From Aurelia coerulea (Eukaryota > Cnidaria > Scyphozoa > Semaeostomeae > Ulmaridae), in the NCBI GenBank assembly GCA_039566865.1, contig CM076949.1, positions 21,800,501 through 21,864,500 of the forward strand: a DNA stretch of 64,000 nt, given 5' to 3'. Below, piece after piece: positions 1 to 12,493 of the stretch. Under the pieces are notes generated by a model. The model had not been told where the DNA came from and did not search any database. It worked only from the letters and a program-made list of their open reading frames with translations. A program made the position numbers and the translations under genes. The first letter of the stretch is position 1; the number at the start of each line of letters is the position of its first letter.

Positions 1-64
1 CAACACATTTTTGGTTCAGCCCCCCTTGTCGGTAGGACCGCTATAATTTTCGAGGATTTCTATA

Positions 65-284
65 ACACGCTAGCAAGCCTATACGCACTACTGTGGTGAA
101 TACGCCATACAGAGGCGGGGTATTATGCTTGATGTGGTGGATATACGCCATACAGGGGCGGGGTATTATGCCTGATGTGGTGGGCATCATACCCCGCCCC
201 TGTATGGCCGCCACATCAAGCATAATACCCCCGCCTCTGTATGGCGTATCCACCACAGTAGTGCGTATATGTTTGTTAGCGTGT
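65..284. repeat. Long imperfect palindrome (MITE-like foldback)
   Basis: The two arms are inverted copies of each other. ACTACTGTGGTG..TACGCCATACAGAGGCGGGG on the left is answered by CGCCTCTGTATGGCGTA..CCACCACAGTAGT on the right. A second inner pair (ACGCCATACAGGGGCGGGGT / ACCCCGCCCCTGTATGGC) lies near the centre. The outermost arms (CACGCTAGCAAGC / GTTTGTTAGCGTG) also match. A direct TSD was not resolved. Open frames across it arise from the repeat and are not genes. Confidence 0.75.
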
Positions 285-515
285 ATAAGACTCAATGTGA
301 TGTCATAGGATGCGTATAGGTTCGTTAGCGTGTAATGTGATGTCATAGGAAAATGGCTCAAAATTAAAAGAAATAGCATCGAATTCGGAATCTACGTGGA
401 AAGTTAACCTGAAAACTCTAAGAGAGAGTTAAACAGGCAGAGTAGTAGCATTGCATTGCGCCAATGAATGTTACCGATTAAAATGTGGTCTTAAACTTTT
501 GGCCACGGCTGTAGA

Positions 516-3500
516 TTAAACATTACTACTTTTGAGTTGATCTATAACACTCTCAGGTATAAATCCATATTTCTTCAATTTTGGTGAGTAGGCCCATAGC
601 CAATTAGGAACCATTTGATCTTTTAGGTCAACGTAAACATGATCGCCAGCCACTACAGTCAATTTATCCTCTGCTTTCCCTTGAAAACTTGATAAAGCAA
701 TAAGTCGGATTCCTCCTTTCCTGACTTCTCGTACTTCTGTATTTCTGTCTCTCGGACTGGTTGTATTCGGCTTCCGACTGTTTGCAATGTCTGCACGATT
801 AGATTCGGCAAGCATCGGGGTACTTGCATAATGTCTCCGATCGACCTCGTCAGAGTCTGTCAGACTTGTCTGACAAATCCTCCGACTTTTCGGCATGAAA
901 GGAAAATTGGATCCAGCAAGCACTGGTGTGTTTGCATCATGTCTCCGATCTATCTCGTCAAGTCCTTTCAGATTTGTCGGATAATGCTTCCGACTTTTTG
1001 ATGTGTGGTTCATTTTAGGTTCAGCAAGCATCGGATTTGTTTGCTCAGACACCTGACTTGTATCAGTTACTTCTATCATCGTCATATCAAGCCTAGGGCT
1101 GCTCCGACTAGCTTTTGATAATGGTGAATTCAAGCTCGGAGTTGGAGAAAATAGTCCTGAGTTGATCTTTGATGGACTGCGGCTTCTGCTCTTTCCTTCT
1201 GATGTCGTGACCGAATGATTAGACCTTGCACTCGATCGGTCCGACTGATTTGACCTCTGACTGTCCGCAATTGATCTTGTAAGTGACGTATTAGACCTCA
1301 TGCTATCAGTGCGTGCTCTTTCTGTTATTCTTTGCGATCTTGGACGCTGAAGAATTTCTTCTTGTCTGCATTCTGGGGAATGAAATTTAGGAAACTATCA
1401 ATTAATCCAAGTTGTTATAATATCATAGAAATGATAAGTTGGAAAGACACGAAAGATAGGTTGTTGGACAATTATAGCTTTCGCAGCTGAAATCATTGTA
1501 ACTCGCAACGGGGCGTCTAAGCACACCCCTCCTGCTTGAAAAACCATTGAAATTTGATTACAATTCTATTCACAAATCTACGAGATCGCATCTTTTATAC
1601 CATTTTGATGACGAAATAAGCTGAATAGAGAAGCCTCTAGTTCTGAGCAACCTCTTCTTCTGACTTTCAATAGCTATATCTCTGCAATCTTTCAATCTAT
1701 TTCAGAAAATTAGGTATCATAATCTTAGTTGAAGACTTCCCTTTTAGAGGAGTGTAAATATGGAGAAATTGGAATATCTGCTCCTCCACAACGACTCTCC
1801 AAACATACACTCTTTGCGACACCCTGTAGTGGTTATCCGTGTGTTCCCTTTACTACATTTTCATCTACATACCAATATACCTAATTGGCGTTCGTTTACA
1901 TCCAATTCAAATCAAATGATTAATCTCTTGATAAAACATCTTTCAATTTCTTCAACATATTTCATGCCATGAACGCTGCCGAAAGGGTAAAACAAACCTT
2001 GGTTGATTAGGACAATGTGTGATGAGTCAAACTATACACGTTTTTTTTTATAAGAAACTTGGATCAGCACTTAGTACTAAAAGTTTCTTAATTTCGCATG
2101 AAAATTTCGGTGTTTTAGTAGTAAAAGTTTCTTAATTAGTTTCTTATTTTTTGGGCCTAAAATTGCGGTATTGTTCGAAGTTGAGCCTTCTTCTCGAGAA
2201 AGGGCTTCCATTTTGCATTGACATTGTCATCAAGAAGAAGCCATGCACATCAAGGCAAAAATTTACCAATTTTGCAGTTAAAAGTCAAGAAAAGACGAAT
2301 GTACCTTTGTTAGAGAGACATAGAATAAGAGAGACATACAGAAATAAAGTTTTAGAGTTTCTTAACTGTTCTTGAGCGTAGTACTAGAGTTTCTTAAATT
2401 TTTGGTCATCGTAGTACTAGTTTCTTATAAACCAGTTTCTTATAAAAAAAAACGTGTACTGCTTTTATGGTCTTTCAGGTTATAATTTCAAAAAGTGATT
2501 CAATGAAATTGGTTAAAACGCCATAAAACCATTGGAAAAGATGTTGCAACGTCCTAGAGGTCGAAAACATGCATTTTCAGTGTTTTTGAAACGCGTAAAG
2601 ACCCTTCATTGTTAAGTTATACTTTTGAGATTTTGGTTTCCACTTTTAACATTTTTCAAGAGAGTGCAGGCCCCTCACCAATGAGGGCCCAACCAATGTT
2701 TTTCAGCTTTTTAAGAATTATTTTCAAAATAGATTTGCGTCGCTAAAACAAGATAACGACGCCCATAAATGCAACTGTGATACTACGACAACGAATTACT
2801 TACCTTCGCAGTCATGGTATGGCATTGTTAGACTTCTGGGAACATAACCTTGATCACTGTTTCGCGTCATCACCCATACCCAGTCCCTATCACGGTTGTC
2901 TAGCAACAGCACAACGTCACCTTTTCGAAGAGTGATATCATCGTCATGTTCAGCATTGAAATCGTACAACATCAATAAATGAGGCCCGCAAGAAAACGCG
3001 GCATCGTCTGGTGTTTGCTCGATGTATCCTTCGTTTGAATAGGGATAATACTCCAACGGCTCCATTCTGTCATCATCATAATAATAATCAATATCATCTG
3101 GATTCGCTCGCATTTCTTCACCAACTCCCTCTGTTGCCACGTCACTTTGATTTAGGCCATTTTCGAAAACTTCGAGATATTCCATCTCCGAAGAATAACT
3201 ATTTACAACAGGCCTTCGATCGTTACTTTCAAAGTCTATTCTGGACCTCGGGGTAGAAGAGTAGTTGTTCAATTTTTGCTGGTTTAATTTATTTTCAATA
3301 TGCATGTATTGTTGTCGCATCATATTTTGAAAATCATCTCTTGGGCTCGGAGAATTCTGACCATTTGTTATTCTTTTATCATAACTACCTTCCCTCGAAC
3401 TTTTATCACGTTTCAAGCTACCTCTTTCTGAAATCTTCATTTTGTTATTATTCATTTCACCATTGGTCGATTTTCTATTCAAAAGATCCAATTTAGGGAC

Positions 3501-4253
3501 AGTATTTCGTTGTTTGTGTTCCCCGTTACGTTCTCCTTCAAGAGAAACTACTGAATTGCGATTCGTTCCGCGACATAGCTGACAATTTCGCCCACAAATA
3601 GCGCTACTCCGGCAGCGTCGATACGGTGATTCACGTTTAGCTACTGGAGCGCTTGCTAACTCGTTCACACTGTTAAACAATAATGTTTCTCGTGCGATTG
3701 CTTCATCCGTAAACGTGAACCGTTCCAGTGAATCCGTTACATCATCTGGTGTAGTATCGTAAGCGGAATCTGATGGACAAGATTCCCCGTTGGTTTTCTC
3801 TTCATTCAAATCCTTGATTAACTGCTCAATGCCATCCTCACTTTTCGATTCAATATCAAGCTTAAAAGATTCATTATTCTTAGAATCATGTTTCAGATTA
3901 CTCTTCTGGTTAAATCCGTCGAAAACCGAGTGTTTCTTTTGCACGACAACTCCAGTCTCATGATCATAATCGTAATAAACGTTCTCTTCGTTAGATTCCT
4001 CGATATTATTCGCGTCTTCCATTTCGGTGTTACACTCTCTCGAGCTCTCTTTTGAGTGCTTTGTGTTTCGTTGTTGACTACCGTGCGACCTGCGTACTGT
4101 TTTCTTCGTACTCTGATCTCGTTTTCTCAAATGTTTACTCACACGTAAGCTAGAATGCTCCGAATTCTCAGCTTTTCCAGAAGTCCCTTGATCCGAAACT
4201 TTTGTTGTGAAAATCACTGCGATTTCCGGAGCTTCGAAGAAGTCTTTGAACAT
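516..4253 (-). CDS. Two-SH3-domain protein, two exons, family not recognised
   Basis: Exon 1 runs 4253-2804 (ATG at 4253). Its donor GAAG|gtaagt is in phase 1. Exon 2 starts at 1372 after ttccccag in the matching phase and ends at the stop at 516, giving about 768 aa. Residues ~1-420 are low-complexity, charged and Ser-rich, with a Cys cluster (CGRNCQLCRG, near residue 220). An SH3 domain occupies ~422-480 (LYDF, then DDDITLRKGDVV, WVW and GYVP motifs). A Ser/Arg-rich linker follows. A second, more divergent SH3 domain fills the last ~60 residues (KLTVVAGDHV, WLWAY, YGFIP). SH3 domains bind Pro-rich peptides, so a cytoplasmic adaptor or scaffold role is inferred. The combination was not matched to a named family. 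An upstream non-coding exon is possible. Intron 1373-2803 contains a MITE. Confidence 0.8.
2037..2456. mobile_element. mariner-type MITE with TA target duplication
   Basis: The inverted ends CACGTTTTTTTTTATAAG / CTTATAAAAAAAAACGTG are flanked by TA on both sides, giving 420 bp. The interior repeats AGTTTCTTA in both orientations. It lies in the intron of the SH3 gene. A related single end occurs at about 38530-38570. No transposase is encoded. Confidence 0.8.
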
Positions 4254-6687
4254 TATGTGAATCAGGATTCATGAATGAAGTTTGTCTGTTTACAATGCAT
4301 CAAATTACGCATAATTCTCGACGTTCTTATATGAAAAGTTTAGGCCAAATTTACTCAAAATAATCTTTGATGAATTCTGAAATTACGTATTCTGAAAATG
4401 CAGCAGATCTTCTGAAAACGTTCTCCTGCAGTGCTGATAAACTTCTTTCAGAGGTGAACCCAAATTTGAATCTAATTAGCCCAATCAAATTTTGTAAATA
4501 TTACGATAACTGTACATCTTGAGAAGACCTTTCTTGCATTGCAGTTGATTTCTCAATTCAACGTTCTGGACATATTCAGGAGACAAAGCTGTCAATTTCA
4601 CTGTATTTATTCTTAAAAATCGTACGTCTGAAAGTTAAAACATTATCCTCCAGGATGCTTGTTTTGAGAACTGTGTGCTAGCCTAAAACGGTTGCAAAAA
4701 ATGCATTGATATCCAAACTGCTGCGAACTCAAATATTGTCGTCGGTGTATCTTGATTTTGGAGTGTCTAATCTCAGCATAAAACAGTTGTAAACGCCAAG
4801 TATTTATGCAGCAAATTGTAATGTTCATGATATTCTACCGTCAGCGGCAAAGGTAGCAAACATAAGCATTTATACACAAAACCATACTTCTGTAAATGCA
4901 AATATTTTCGGCCAAACTTGTTGATTTTGAGATTCTTTTGTCAACACAAATTGCCTGCAAACAACGAGCAAAATTCTTTATCTGCAAAACAAAGCATCAA
5001 GAAAATTACCAGCAACAGCTTGGCATTGGCCTGGCATTGCGAGACCAGCATTCATAAAAGCAGTAATGCTTGCACTGCAAGTCTCTTCATCAGGAGTATA
5101 ACTATACTTTCTCTCCGCAAATGCCTGCATGAACATTTCCCAGCTTCAAATTGTGGGATTGAATCATATCATTGACAAGAATATTGATACCAGTCGGGTG
5201 TAAGGTTCTCAATAGTCAATGCTGGATTGTTGATTTGCTTACCAATACAGAATTACACCACCACACGAGCAGTTACTTGACAAAAACACGAAAAGTGTGC
5301 ATGCTAAATGCGAGATTTCGCCTGAAGGTCTTCAGTTTATTAAAATTTTGAGCAGTTAAAAGGGATCAAAGACATCTCTCATAGCCAAATATTTTCTCCT
5401 AATATGAGAATATCTTCCTAAATGTTGATGATAAAAATGGGAAAGCGAATTGTCTCCAGCATACAGTCTGCAACCGTGTGTAAGTCCTCTAAGTACCTTT
5501 ACAGCAAACCAGTTGTCTTATAATAACTCCTTCCAATTCACAGGTAAATAAACAATTCATATTTTGTCGCTTCCGCTGACAAAGTCTTGTATCAGAATTT
5601 AGGCCACAATAATATCTCCTGGATCCTGCACCGTCAGCTTCATTTTGCCGGCAAACGTTGTAAATTACAATCCAATAATTCAAACACGACTAAGCTTCAA
5701 TTTTCCCTCTCCGAGCTCCACCACAGGGTTTTGTCCATAATAAATTGATAACTGGCTTAAGATACTGATTCCAAGACCTTCCTTTCAAAAATGTCTTGCA
5801 ATTCGAAATAAATAATAAATGTCTTTCTCAGTTTGATTTCAAAATCCTTTATTCCATTTACACCTATGAACCGCTTTAGGCCACGATAAGATTTGAATAT
5901 TCTTCAAATACACGTTGGTTTATTCAGTAAAAGTTCACTGTACTCTCAGCGTAGTTACACTCTTTTTACATCTTTCATTCATTAAGTCCACATTGATTCA
6001 TAACGACACTTTAATCTAAATCCAGCAACTTTTCATTAAAGTTGATTGAACTGTAAAGGTCCAGGGCCTTCAGACTGCAGGCATGTCCTTTTTATTTGAC
6101 CACATTGTTTTATGTCTCACTGTGCAAACTAGACTTCTGCTAAGCAAATCCCTTTTTGTTTTGCTTGCATCCTGCAGATAATGCGGTTCTTTGCCTTCCC
6201 AAACGCAAGTTTCCAAACAAAGTTGACCAGCCATTATAAATCATAAAGCCGTGATAACTGTTGAATCGAAACCAATGATTTAAACATTTTTGTGGCTAAT
6301 TTTACGCTACGAACTAAACTTGTTATCTCTTTTTTGTGTCTGTACTCTTTACGTTCCTGAACTCAAGTTTCCTAGCATACACTTTAATCGGAACCTAGAA
6401 AGGCGGTTTCTCGTTGCCCAGGCTTTATCGATCGCTAAGTTTTTTCCTTCCGAGCGATTTTTCACGCTGATATCATTGTGCAGAAAGAACCATATCTTTC
6501 CACGGTCCAATCACAGCTAATATGTTTAACTCGAACCTTTGATCCTGAAGCAAAACACTGATAAAATCTTCATCATGCGGAGGTCCTTTTCAACTTTTGT
6601 TACAACTGGAGTCTAGAAAATACTGTAGATAATTTTGTCTAGGCCTCAACGTCTACTCTTATGAGCCACTTCAAGTAACTTCAACTC
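4254..6687. other. Intergenic, no gene seen
   Basis: AT-rich sequence upstream of the SH3 gene. It must hold that gene's promoter near 4254, but no clear element was read. Open frames are short and lack splice-site support or recognisable protein motifs. Probably decayed repeats. Confidence 0.5.
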
Positions 6688-7172
6688 AGCATTGGTTCAA
6701 AATCTGTGAAAATTTCGGTGTAAAATTCTATGATATTTTTCTGTGAATAGGATGACTTTGGCTACTTTGCAAAAATGTGATTTTCTGAAATCTTCAATAT
6801 TTTCAGAGTTAGAGGATTTTTCTTCTTTTTTTAGAATTCAAGAAAATTTTGCAAACATGTTATCGCTATTTCTAAACTTTTTGAGGAAACATGGCGTAAC
6901 TTTCAAGAAAATCATAGTTTATGAACGTCTACAACATGGTATCAAGCACAACTCTTTCATTTTTCTGGTTTGCGAGTTAAAAATTTGATGTTGCCACATT
7001 CTTAAATTAATTAAATATGAAATATGCTGTATTTTCGAAAATATTGAAGATTTAATAAAGTCCAACGGTACAATTGCAGAAAAGTAGCTAAAGTTTCTGT
7101 CATTGCATTCAATTCAAAGAAAAAGGTCATAGAATTTTACACCGACATTATTTAAGATTTGAAACATATGTT
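6688..7172. mobile_element. Family B MITE, copy 1
   Basis: Inverted ends (AGCATTGGTTC.. / ..GAAACATATGTT) are degenerate versions of the family B terminus AGCATAGGTTCCAAATCTTT. It is flanked by CTTCAACTC (6679-6687) and CTTCGACTC (7173-7181), a 9-bp TSD with one difference. It is non-coding, 485 bp and AT-rich. Confidence 0.75.
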
Positions 7173-7207
7173 CTTCGACTCTGTAGCAGCGTTTAGTGGC
7201 GCCATCA

Positions 7208-7732
7208 AGCATAGATTCCAAATCTTTAAAAAGGCTGGTGTAAAATTGAGTGACCTATTTCTTTGAACTGAATGACTTCAAAGAAACTTTAGCTATTTCT
7301 CAACAATTCTACCGTTGGAATTTTCTAAAATTTTCAATATTTTCAGAATCGGAGTGTTTTTCTAATTTTTCAAGAATTCAAGAAAAATTTTCCAAAAAAC
7401 TTAAAACCATCGTAATTTCTAAACTGTTTGAGGCAACATGAAATAATTTCGAAGAAAACCATAGTTTATCAATGCCTACAATGAGGTATCAAGCAAACGT
7501 CTGTCACTTTTCTGGTTTATGATTTAGAAATTTGATGACGTCACACCCTCAAATGAGTTGAAATGTAAGATACGCTGAAATTTCGAAAAATATTGAAAAC
7601 TTCTGAAAAGTCCTACGGTAGGATTAAAGATAAGTAACTGAAGTTTGTTTCAAGCCACTCAAACAGAAGAAATAGATCACAGAATTTTACACCCACCTTT
7701 TTACGCTGAGTTAAAGATTTGGAAGCTATGCT
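7208..7732. mobile_element. Family B MITE, copy 2 (nested insertion)
   Basis: It begins AGCATAGATTCCAAATCTTT and ends ..GATTTGGAAGCTATGCT. Perfect 9-bp direct repeats GCGCCATCA lie at 7199-7207 and 7733-7741. The repeat overlaps the end of copy 3, so this copy inserted into copy 3's terminus. Confidence 0.85.
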
Positions 7733-7737
7733 GCGCC

Positions 7738-8260
7738 ATCATAGCTTCCAAATCTTCAGCTCGGTGTAAAAAGTGGGTGTAAAATTCTGTGATCTATTTC
7801 TTCTTACTGAGTGGTTCGAAAGAAACTTTAGTTACTTATCTTTAATCCTACCGTTGGACTTTTCAGAAATATTCAATATTTTTTGAAATTTCAGCGTATG
7901 TTACATTTTAACTCATTTGAGGGTGTGACGTCATCAAATTTCTAAATCATAAACCAGATGAGTGACAGACTTTTGCTTGATACCATATTGTAGACATCCA
8001 TAAACTATGGTTTCTTCGAAATTATTTCATGTTGCTTCAACCAGTTTAGAAATTAGGATGGTTTCAAGTTTTTTTGAAAATTTCTCTTGAATTCTTGAGA
8101 AAGTAGAAAAACACTCTAATTCTGAAAATATTGAAGATTTCAGAAAAGTCCCACGGTAGAATTATAGAGAAATAGCTAAAGTTTCTTTGAAGTCATTCAG
8201 TTCAAAGAAATAAGTAACTGAATTTTACAGTAGCCTTTTTAAAGATTTGGAACCTATGCT
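7738..8260. mobile_element. Family B MITE, copy 3 (older, split by copy 2)
   Basis: It starts at ATCATAGCTTCC (first bases mutated from AGCATAG) and ends GGAACCTATGCT. Its own 9-bp TSD AGTGGCGCC lies at 8261-8269 and, beyond copy 2, at 7195-7203. It is oriented opposite to copy 2, making a palindrome of about 1 kb. Confidence 0.85.
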
Positions 8261-8269
8261 AGTGGCGCC

Positions 8270-9150
8270 TTGCATTCCAATACCCCGGGTGGAATGTTTG
8301 ATAGCAAACTAATGACATGCTCTTCATAAATGTTGGTGTGAAAGGACGCTTTCGGCAATGTAACCACTCTTTTCTTAATCGATACTATCTTTCAAAATCA
8401 TTTTTTGCCGATTTTCATAGCTGAAATATTGATAAAACTTCAATATTTACTCTTCAAAACTTTTGTACCAATAATCTTTGCTAAGCTTTTAACCTCCAGT
8501 AAAAGAAATCCGAAATAGTTTCCCATATTTTTTCAAGTAAACTGAGAAATTAGATGCATAAATGACGTCTTCGCTATAATTTTGCATGACTCGTCAAATC
8601 ATCGCAAAAAATAAGAATTCAGAAATCAATCGAAGGAATTTTGACTTTACGTTTTGTGGTAATAGAAGGTTTTTATACCTTAGTATGTTTGAAGAATGAA
8701 AACATTATGGAGGGGCTGTTGCTCCAACCCGAAGGAATACACCTATATAGACATTAGACATATAGGTAGATAGGAATCATTCACTCTGGGTACCAGAGCC
8801 CTAATTAAGAGTTGGGACGAAAATTAACTACGAGGCTCTGGCACACAGGTTATACCTTCAGTGTGAAACAAAAAGTTTTCATAAATGCAACTCTAGAGTT
8901 GAGATTACGTTGACAATTGACAGGCTAGAAACGTCATTTTTTATTCTAGTTTTTGAAATTGTCCTGTTCCATTTGACGTCTAAGATCGATAGAATTTATG
9001 GCTTGTTTGTATCTTTCAAGAACAACGGGTAATCGAACACCGTCGATTCTATATTGAAAAATCATCCCAAGTAAATACCCAACACTTCTAATTTAACTAC
9101 TCAATAAAATCACAGAGTCCAGAAAAAGATCAACTCTTCGTCAGAGATAA
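8270..9150. other. Intergenic, nothing recognised
   Basis: No supported gene, TIR pair or tandem repeat was seen. The stretch is AT-rich with only short open frames. Confidence 0.5.
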
Positions 9151-9410
9151 GGTGAGTGGCCGAGCGGCTAATACAGTTTCCCTCATGTGACTGAAGTCAA
9201 GCCCGGTCAAGTGAGGTCAAACTCCGGATGGGTAACCTCTCGGAGACCTGAGACACCTGATCTCACAACTCACCTCGCCGTACTTCGGAAGGGACGTTAA
9301 ACTAGGGGTCCCGTGCCTGGATGCGGAATGCATAGTGGGCTTAAATCAGCTTTAATTAGCTAGAAATACTTCCAGCCCATTTAAAATAAATTACTGAAAA
9401 AAGAGTGAGG
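9151..9410 (+). repeat. tRNA-derived SINE, copy 1
   Basis: It begins GGTGAGTGGCCGAGCGGC, matching a tRNA-Leu/Ser-like 5' end with an A box. About 60 bp later comes a degraded B box (GAGGTCAAACTCCGG). The body has a conserved GGGACGTTAAACTAGGGGTC segment and an A-rich end (ACTGAAAAAAG). Other copies are at 36604-36881, 54694-56156 (split) and 60860-61041, all on the minus strand. The RNA polymerase III origin is inferred from the boxes. Confidence 0.75.
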
Positions 9411-9971
9411 TATCCAGGGTAACCTTCCTCCGGATTTGAATTTCGTTAGCTTCACCTGCCTCATTTTATCAAGTCAAAATAACCCTAATTTTCATAAACC
9501 AGTTTCCGTTTCCTTGTAAAATGTTCGAAATCTTCTTCTATTATGATATTAGAAAGCAAAACCCCCCTCCGGCTCACAGCCGTGGAGCTGTGACTTTTCC
9601 TGTACTCTGTGTCCTGTTACCTATCACTTGAAAATCAAGTCACAAAAATGCGGCCTAAATGCGAACACATGCTTTTATCAATGCGCTTCGCAAATGCAAG
9701 CTTTCATATTTGCACGCGCTGCTCAATATGAAAGGGACCACTTGATTAAATACTCGATCGTAAAATCATTAAGATAAGGAAAACTTCAAAAGAACGTCAG
9801 ACCGCTAAAGTACACTTGGTTTGTGTGTGTTGATACAAGCAGAATGAAGCAGATTGATGTGTGTTTACTGAAGAAGGTCTCCATGTTTGACTGAGAGATT
9901 GCGCTCGATTGATTTAAGTCGTGTTTTCAAATAAGACGAAATCCTAGATGATTCAAAATGACAAAGGCAGC

Positions 9972-10079
9972 GGCATACCGGAATTCGATGACCCGGGACG
10001 CAGGTGGGACCCGGGACCCGGGACGCAAGTGGGACTCGGGACCTGACCTGCGTCCCGGGTCATTAAATTCCGGTATGCC
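9972..10079. mobile_element. 108-bp GC-rich hairpin insertion with 10-bp TSD
   Basis: Ends GGCATACCGGAATT / AATTCCGGTATGCC form a near-perfect hairpin with internal CCCGGGACGCA repeats. It is flanked by the direct repeat CAAAGGCAGC at 9962-9971 and 10080-10089. Confidence 0.8.
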
Positions 10080-10323
10080 CAAAGGCAGCAGAACATTATA
10101 GTTGTTGCGATCAAACAAAGCATACATTTCATTTTTCGTACATCCAAGATAACAGTCGCCGTTTTTCTTACACCGGATGTGCCATAAAAAAGTACCCATC
10201 TTTGATACACTATGGATAATCTTGCACTGGAGACTGGAGCGGTTGTTAGTCTTTTGGGCAGATAAGTGCCATAGGACTAGGTTCCGCTTTTTGGTTATTG
10301 GAAATATGTTTGAGGATGAAATA

Positions 10324-10768
10324 CAGTAAGAACCCGCAAAATAGAAACCACTTTAGAAGAAACCTCAAGCTGATTTTTTTGAGAAATGGTGCCCTCGTAT
10401 AAGAAACTTCTCAGCCTGATTTAGGAAGGTTTCTTATAGGAGGATCCCAAGTAAACTCATATCTAACAATCTTTGTTAAAATCAGGTGCCAAACATTTTT
10501 AAAGACTTCATCAAGCATCTCAATCTACGTATATACCTGGCATGTATGCTAAGGTTGAGTAAATTTCAAGCGGATTCTAGGTAACAAGAAAATAGTTTTT
10601 GATAATGTTTGCTCTGGGTTTTCTTTAAAGCTTTAAGTTGAAACAACTGAAGGTTTCTTAACCATGTGATAAGAAATCTTTCAGCCTGTTCCAAGATTAA
10701 TGACCTTTAATAGGAAACTAAACAGGCTGTTTTGAAAAAACTGGTTTCTATTTTGCGGGTTCTTACTG
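10324..10768. mobile_element. mariner-type MITE, CAGTAAGAACCC family
   Basis: Ends CAGTAAGAACCCGCAAAATA / TATTTTGCGGGTTCTTACTG are perfect inverted repeats bounded by TA on both sides, 445 bp. The interior has several TTTCTTA and GAAACC motifs in both directions. No transposase. Confidence 0.85.
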
Positions 10769-11236
10769 TACGTGACGGAGACAGCTGTTTCATCGGCCAA
10801 TGGGTAGCAGAAGCGATCTACTGTAGATTAAAACATTTGCACGAACTACATCAACCGTTGTTTATGGCTCACGCTTTACCAGCAGTAAGCTTTCGCTATT
10901 ACAGCTGCTGCCTCTTCATCTGAAATTCTCAGCTTTAGCTTCAATCGATTTGAACGAGATCTTCTTAGCTTATTAGGTTCCCATAACATTCAAATTTCTT
11001 CAAAGATTTTCGAAAACTCTGGGGGTAGCAGAGCGAAAAAAGCAGGACAATTACCAAATCTAAATTATCATTTCGACGATGTTCAAAATCGCCCTTGTGA
11101 AAAACTCAACATGACCTCTCAAACAAGTATACTTTGTCTTAGCAGATTGAGCGACTGGTCCTCGAAGCCAAGATCTGATATTCTCTCAATGTTCCTAATG
11201 ATTTTAAGCTTAGCATCGTCCTATTACCCACGGTCA

Positions 11237-11853
11237 TATTGGGTCAATAAAAACAATCTCCAATTGAAAGACCACGGCTCCCTAAATATCAAGACGAATA
11301 TATCAGCCAATATATAATTTAATGGTAGACATGTTCAAAGTTCAAATCTACTTTAAAATTTATCTGACTGAGATCGACCACTTTGTTTTGAAATTATAAA
11401 GAATTTTCTTGAGAAAGCCTCACAAAAATCACGACCAAATTTTCCTAACATTTTTGCATAACAGGTGCCTTACAGCAATGACTTCTGCACGCTGTAGCAC
11501 GTGCTATCCTCTTGGAAGGATGAACAAGTCTTTCCCATCGTAGGAATAACTTATTCAGGAGGATTCCATTCTCCTGAGAGGACAAAATACATGAATTCAT
11601 GTAATTGCCATTGTTAGGAAGTAAAACCAGGGAAATTTTGCTGGTCGTTTTCACTCGTTTTTGCAGGTTTTTTGAAGGGGCTGTCTGCAGAAAATCTCCC
11701 ATATCAACGGGAAGGAATGGCTGATTAAAGCCGGGTAAATTACTGAGCCTGATTGAATATATTGGCAATAAAACAAGACAGTTTTGAATATTATTGCTTT
11801 GATATTCCGGGAGTAATGGCTTTCCAAACAGAGATTCTTTTTTAATCGCCCGG
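11237..11853. mobile_element. Family M (CCGGGTGAGTC) MITE, copy 1
   Basis: The 5' end is degenerate (TTGGGTCAATAAAAACAAT). The 3' end TTTTTAATCGCCCGG is followed by TA. The body matches the fuller copy at 59650-60467, including CGTTTTTGCAGGTTTTT and a CTGCAGAAAATCTCCC segment. Open frames inside are not conserved between copies. Confidence 0.7.
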
Positions 11854-11892
11854 TATGTTATAAAAACTAGAGCTACAAAGGCAGAACTGTCT

Positions 11893-12493
11893 AACAAGAG
11901 CAGATTTTGTAATACAATAGCAACAGTTGCGTTTGATTGACACCTCAATTCAAAGCGATTAGCGGTTGCAGACAAAGGCAATTCTCTCAACCAATAATTC
12001 AAAACAAACAAAGCCGCAAAAGTTTCCCCAAAACTGGTAGGGCAAACTCTCGCCTTGTGCAAGCGAAAGATGGTTTTTAAGGGAAGTTATGTGCTTATAG
12101 CAAAAGAAGAAGGGTAAATCTAAAGTTCTGTCGCTTAGATTATGTTTATTTGATTTAGGGGCTGTGTTGTAATCGTTTCATTTTAAGCCCTAAAGACGCG
12201 AGAATTACAATGCCTTCTGCTCGGCTCCTGAATCAAATAAACATAATCTAAGCGACAGGACTTTAGATTTACCCTTCTTCTTTCGCTATAAGCACATAAC
12301 TTCCCTTCAAAACCATCTTTCGCTTGCACAAGGCGAGAGTTTGCCCGACTAGTTTCGGGGAAACTTTTGCGGCTTTGTTTGTTTTGAATTACTGGTTGAG
12401 AGAATTTCCTTTGTCTGCAACCGCTAATCGTTTTGACTTGAGGTGTCAACCAAACGCAACTGTTGCTATTGTATTACAAAATCTGCTCTTGTT
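11893..12493. mobile_element. Family A long-TIR MITE, copy 1
   Basis: Almost the whole 601 bp is an inverted repeat with arms of about 280 bp, ends AACAAGAGCAGATTTTGTAA / TTACAAAATCTGCTCTTGTT. It is flanked by perfect 9-bp direct repeats GAACTGTCT (11884-11892 and 12494-12502). A 9-bp TSD with long TIRs is typical of Mutator-like elements; the superfamily is inferred. Frames in each arm (for example 11445-12062) are shadows of the TIR. Confidence 0.85.

Noticed and set aside
2151..2375. Protein-coding gene inside the MITE
   Set aside because: It lies wholly within a TA-flanked inverted-repeat element and has no conserved domain.
9151..9230. Functional tRNA gene
   Set aside because: Boxes are degraded, no anticodon arm or acceptor pairing is seen, and the same body and tail recur in other copies, so it is a SINE.
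11445..12062. 205-codon minus-strand frame
   Set aside because: It spans the end of one MITE and the TIR of another. The same peptide recurs from every family A arm.
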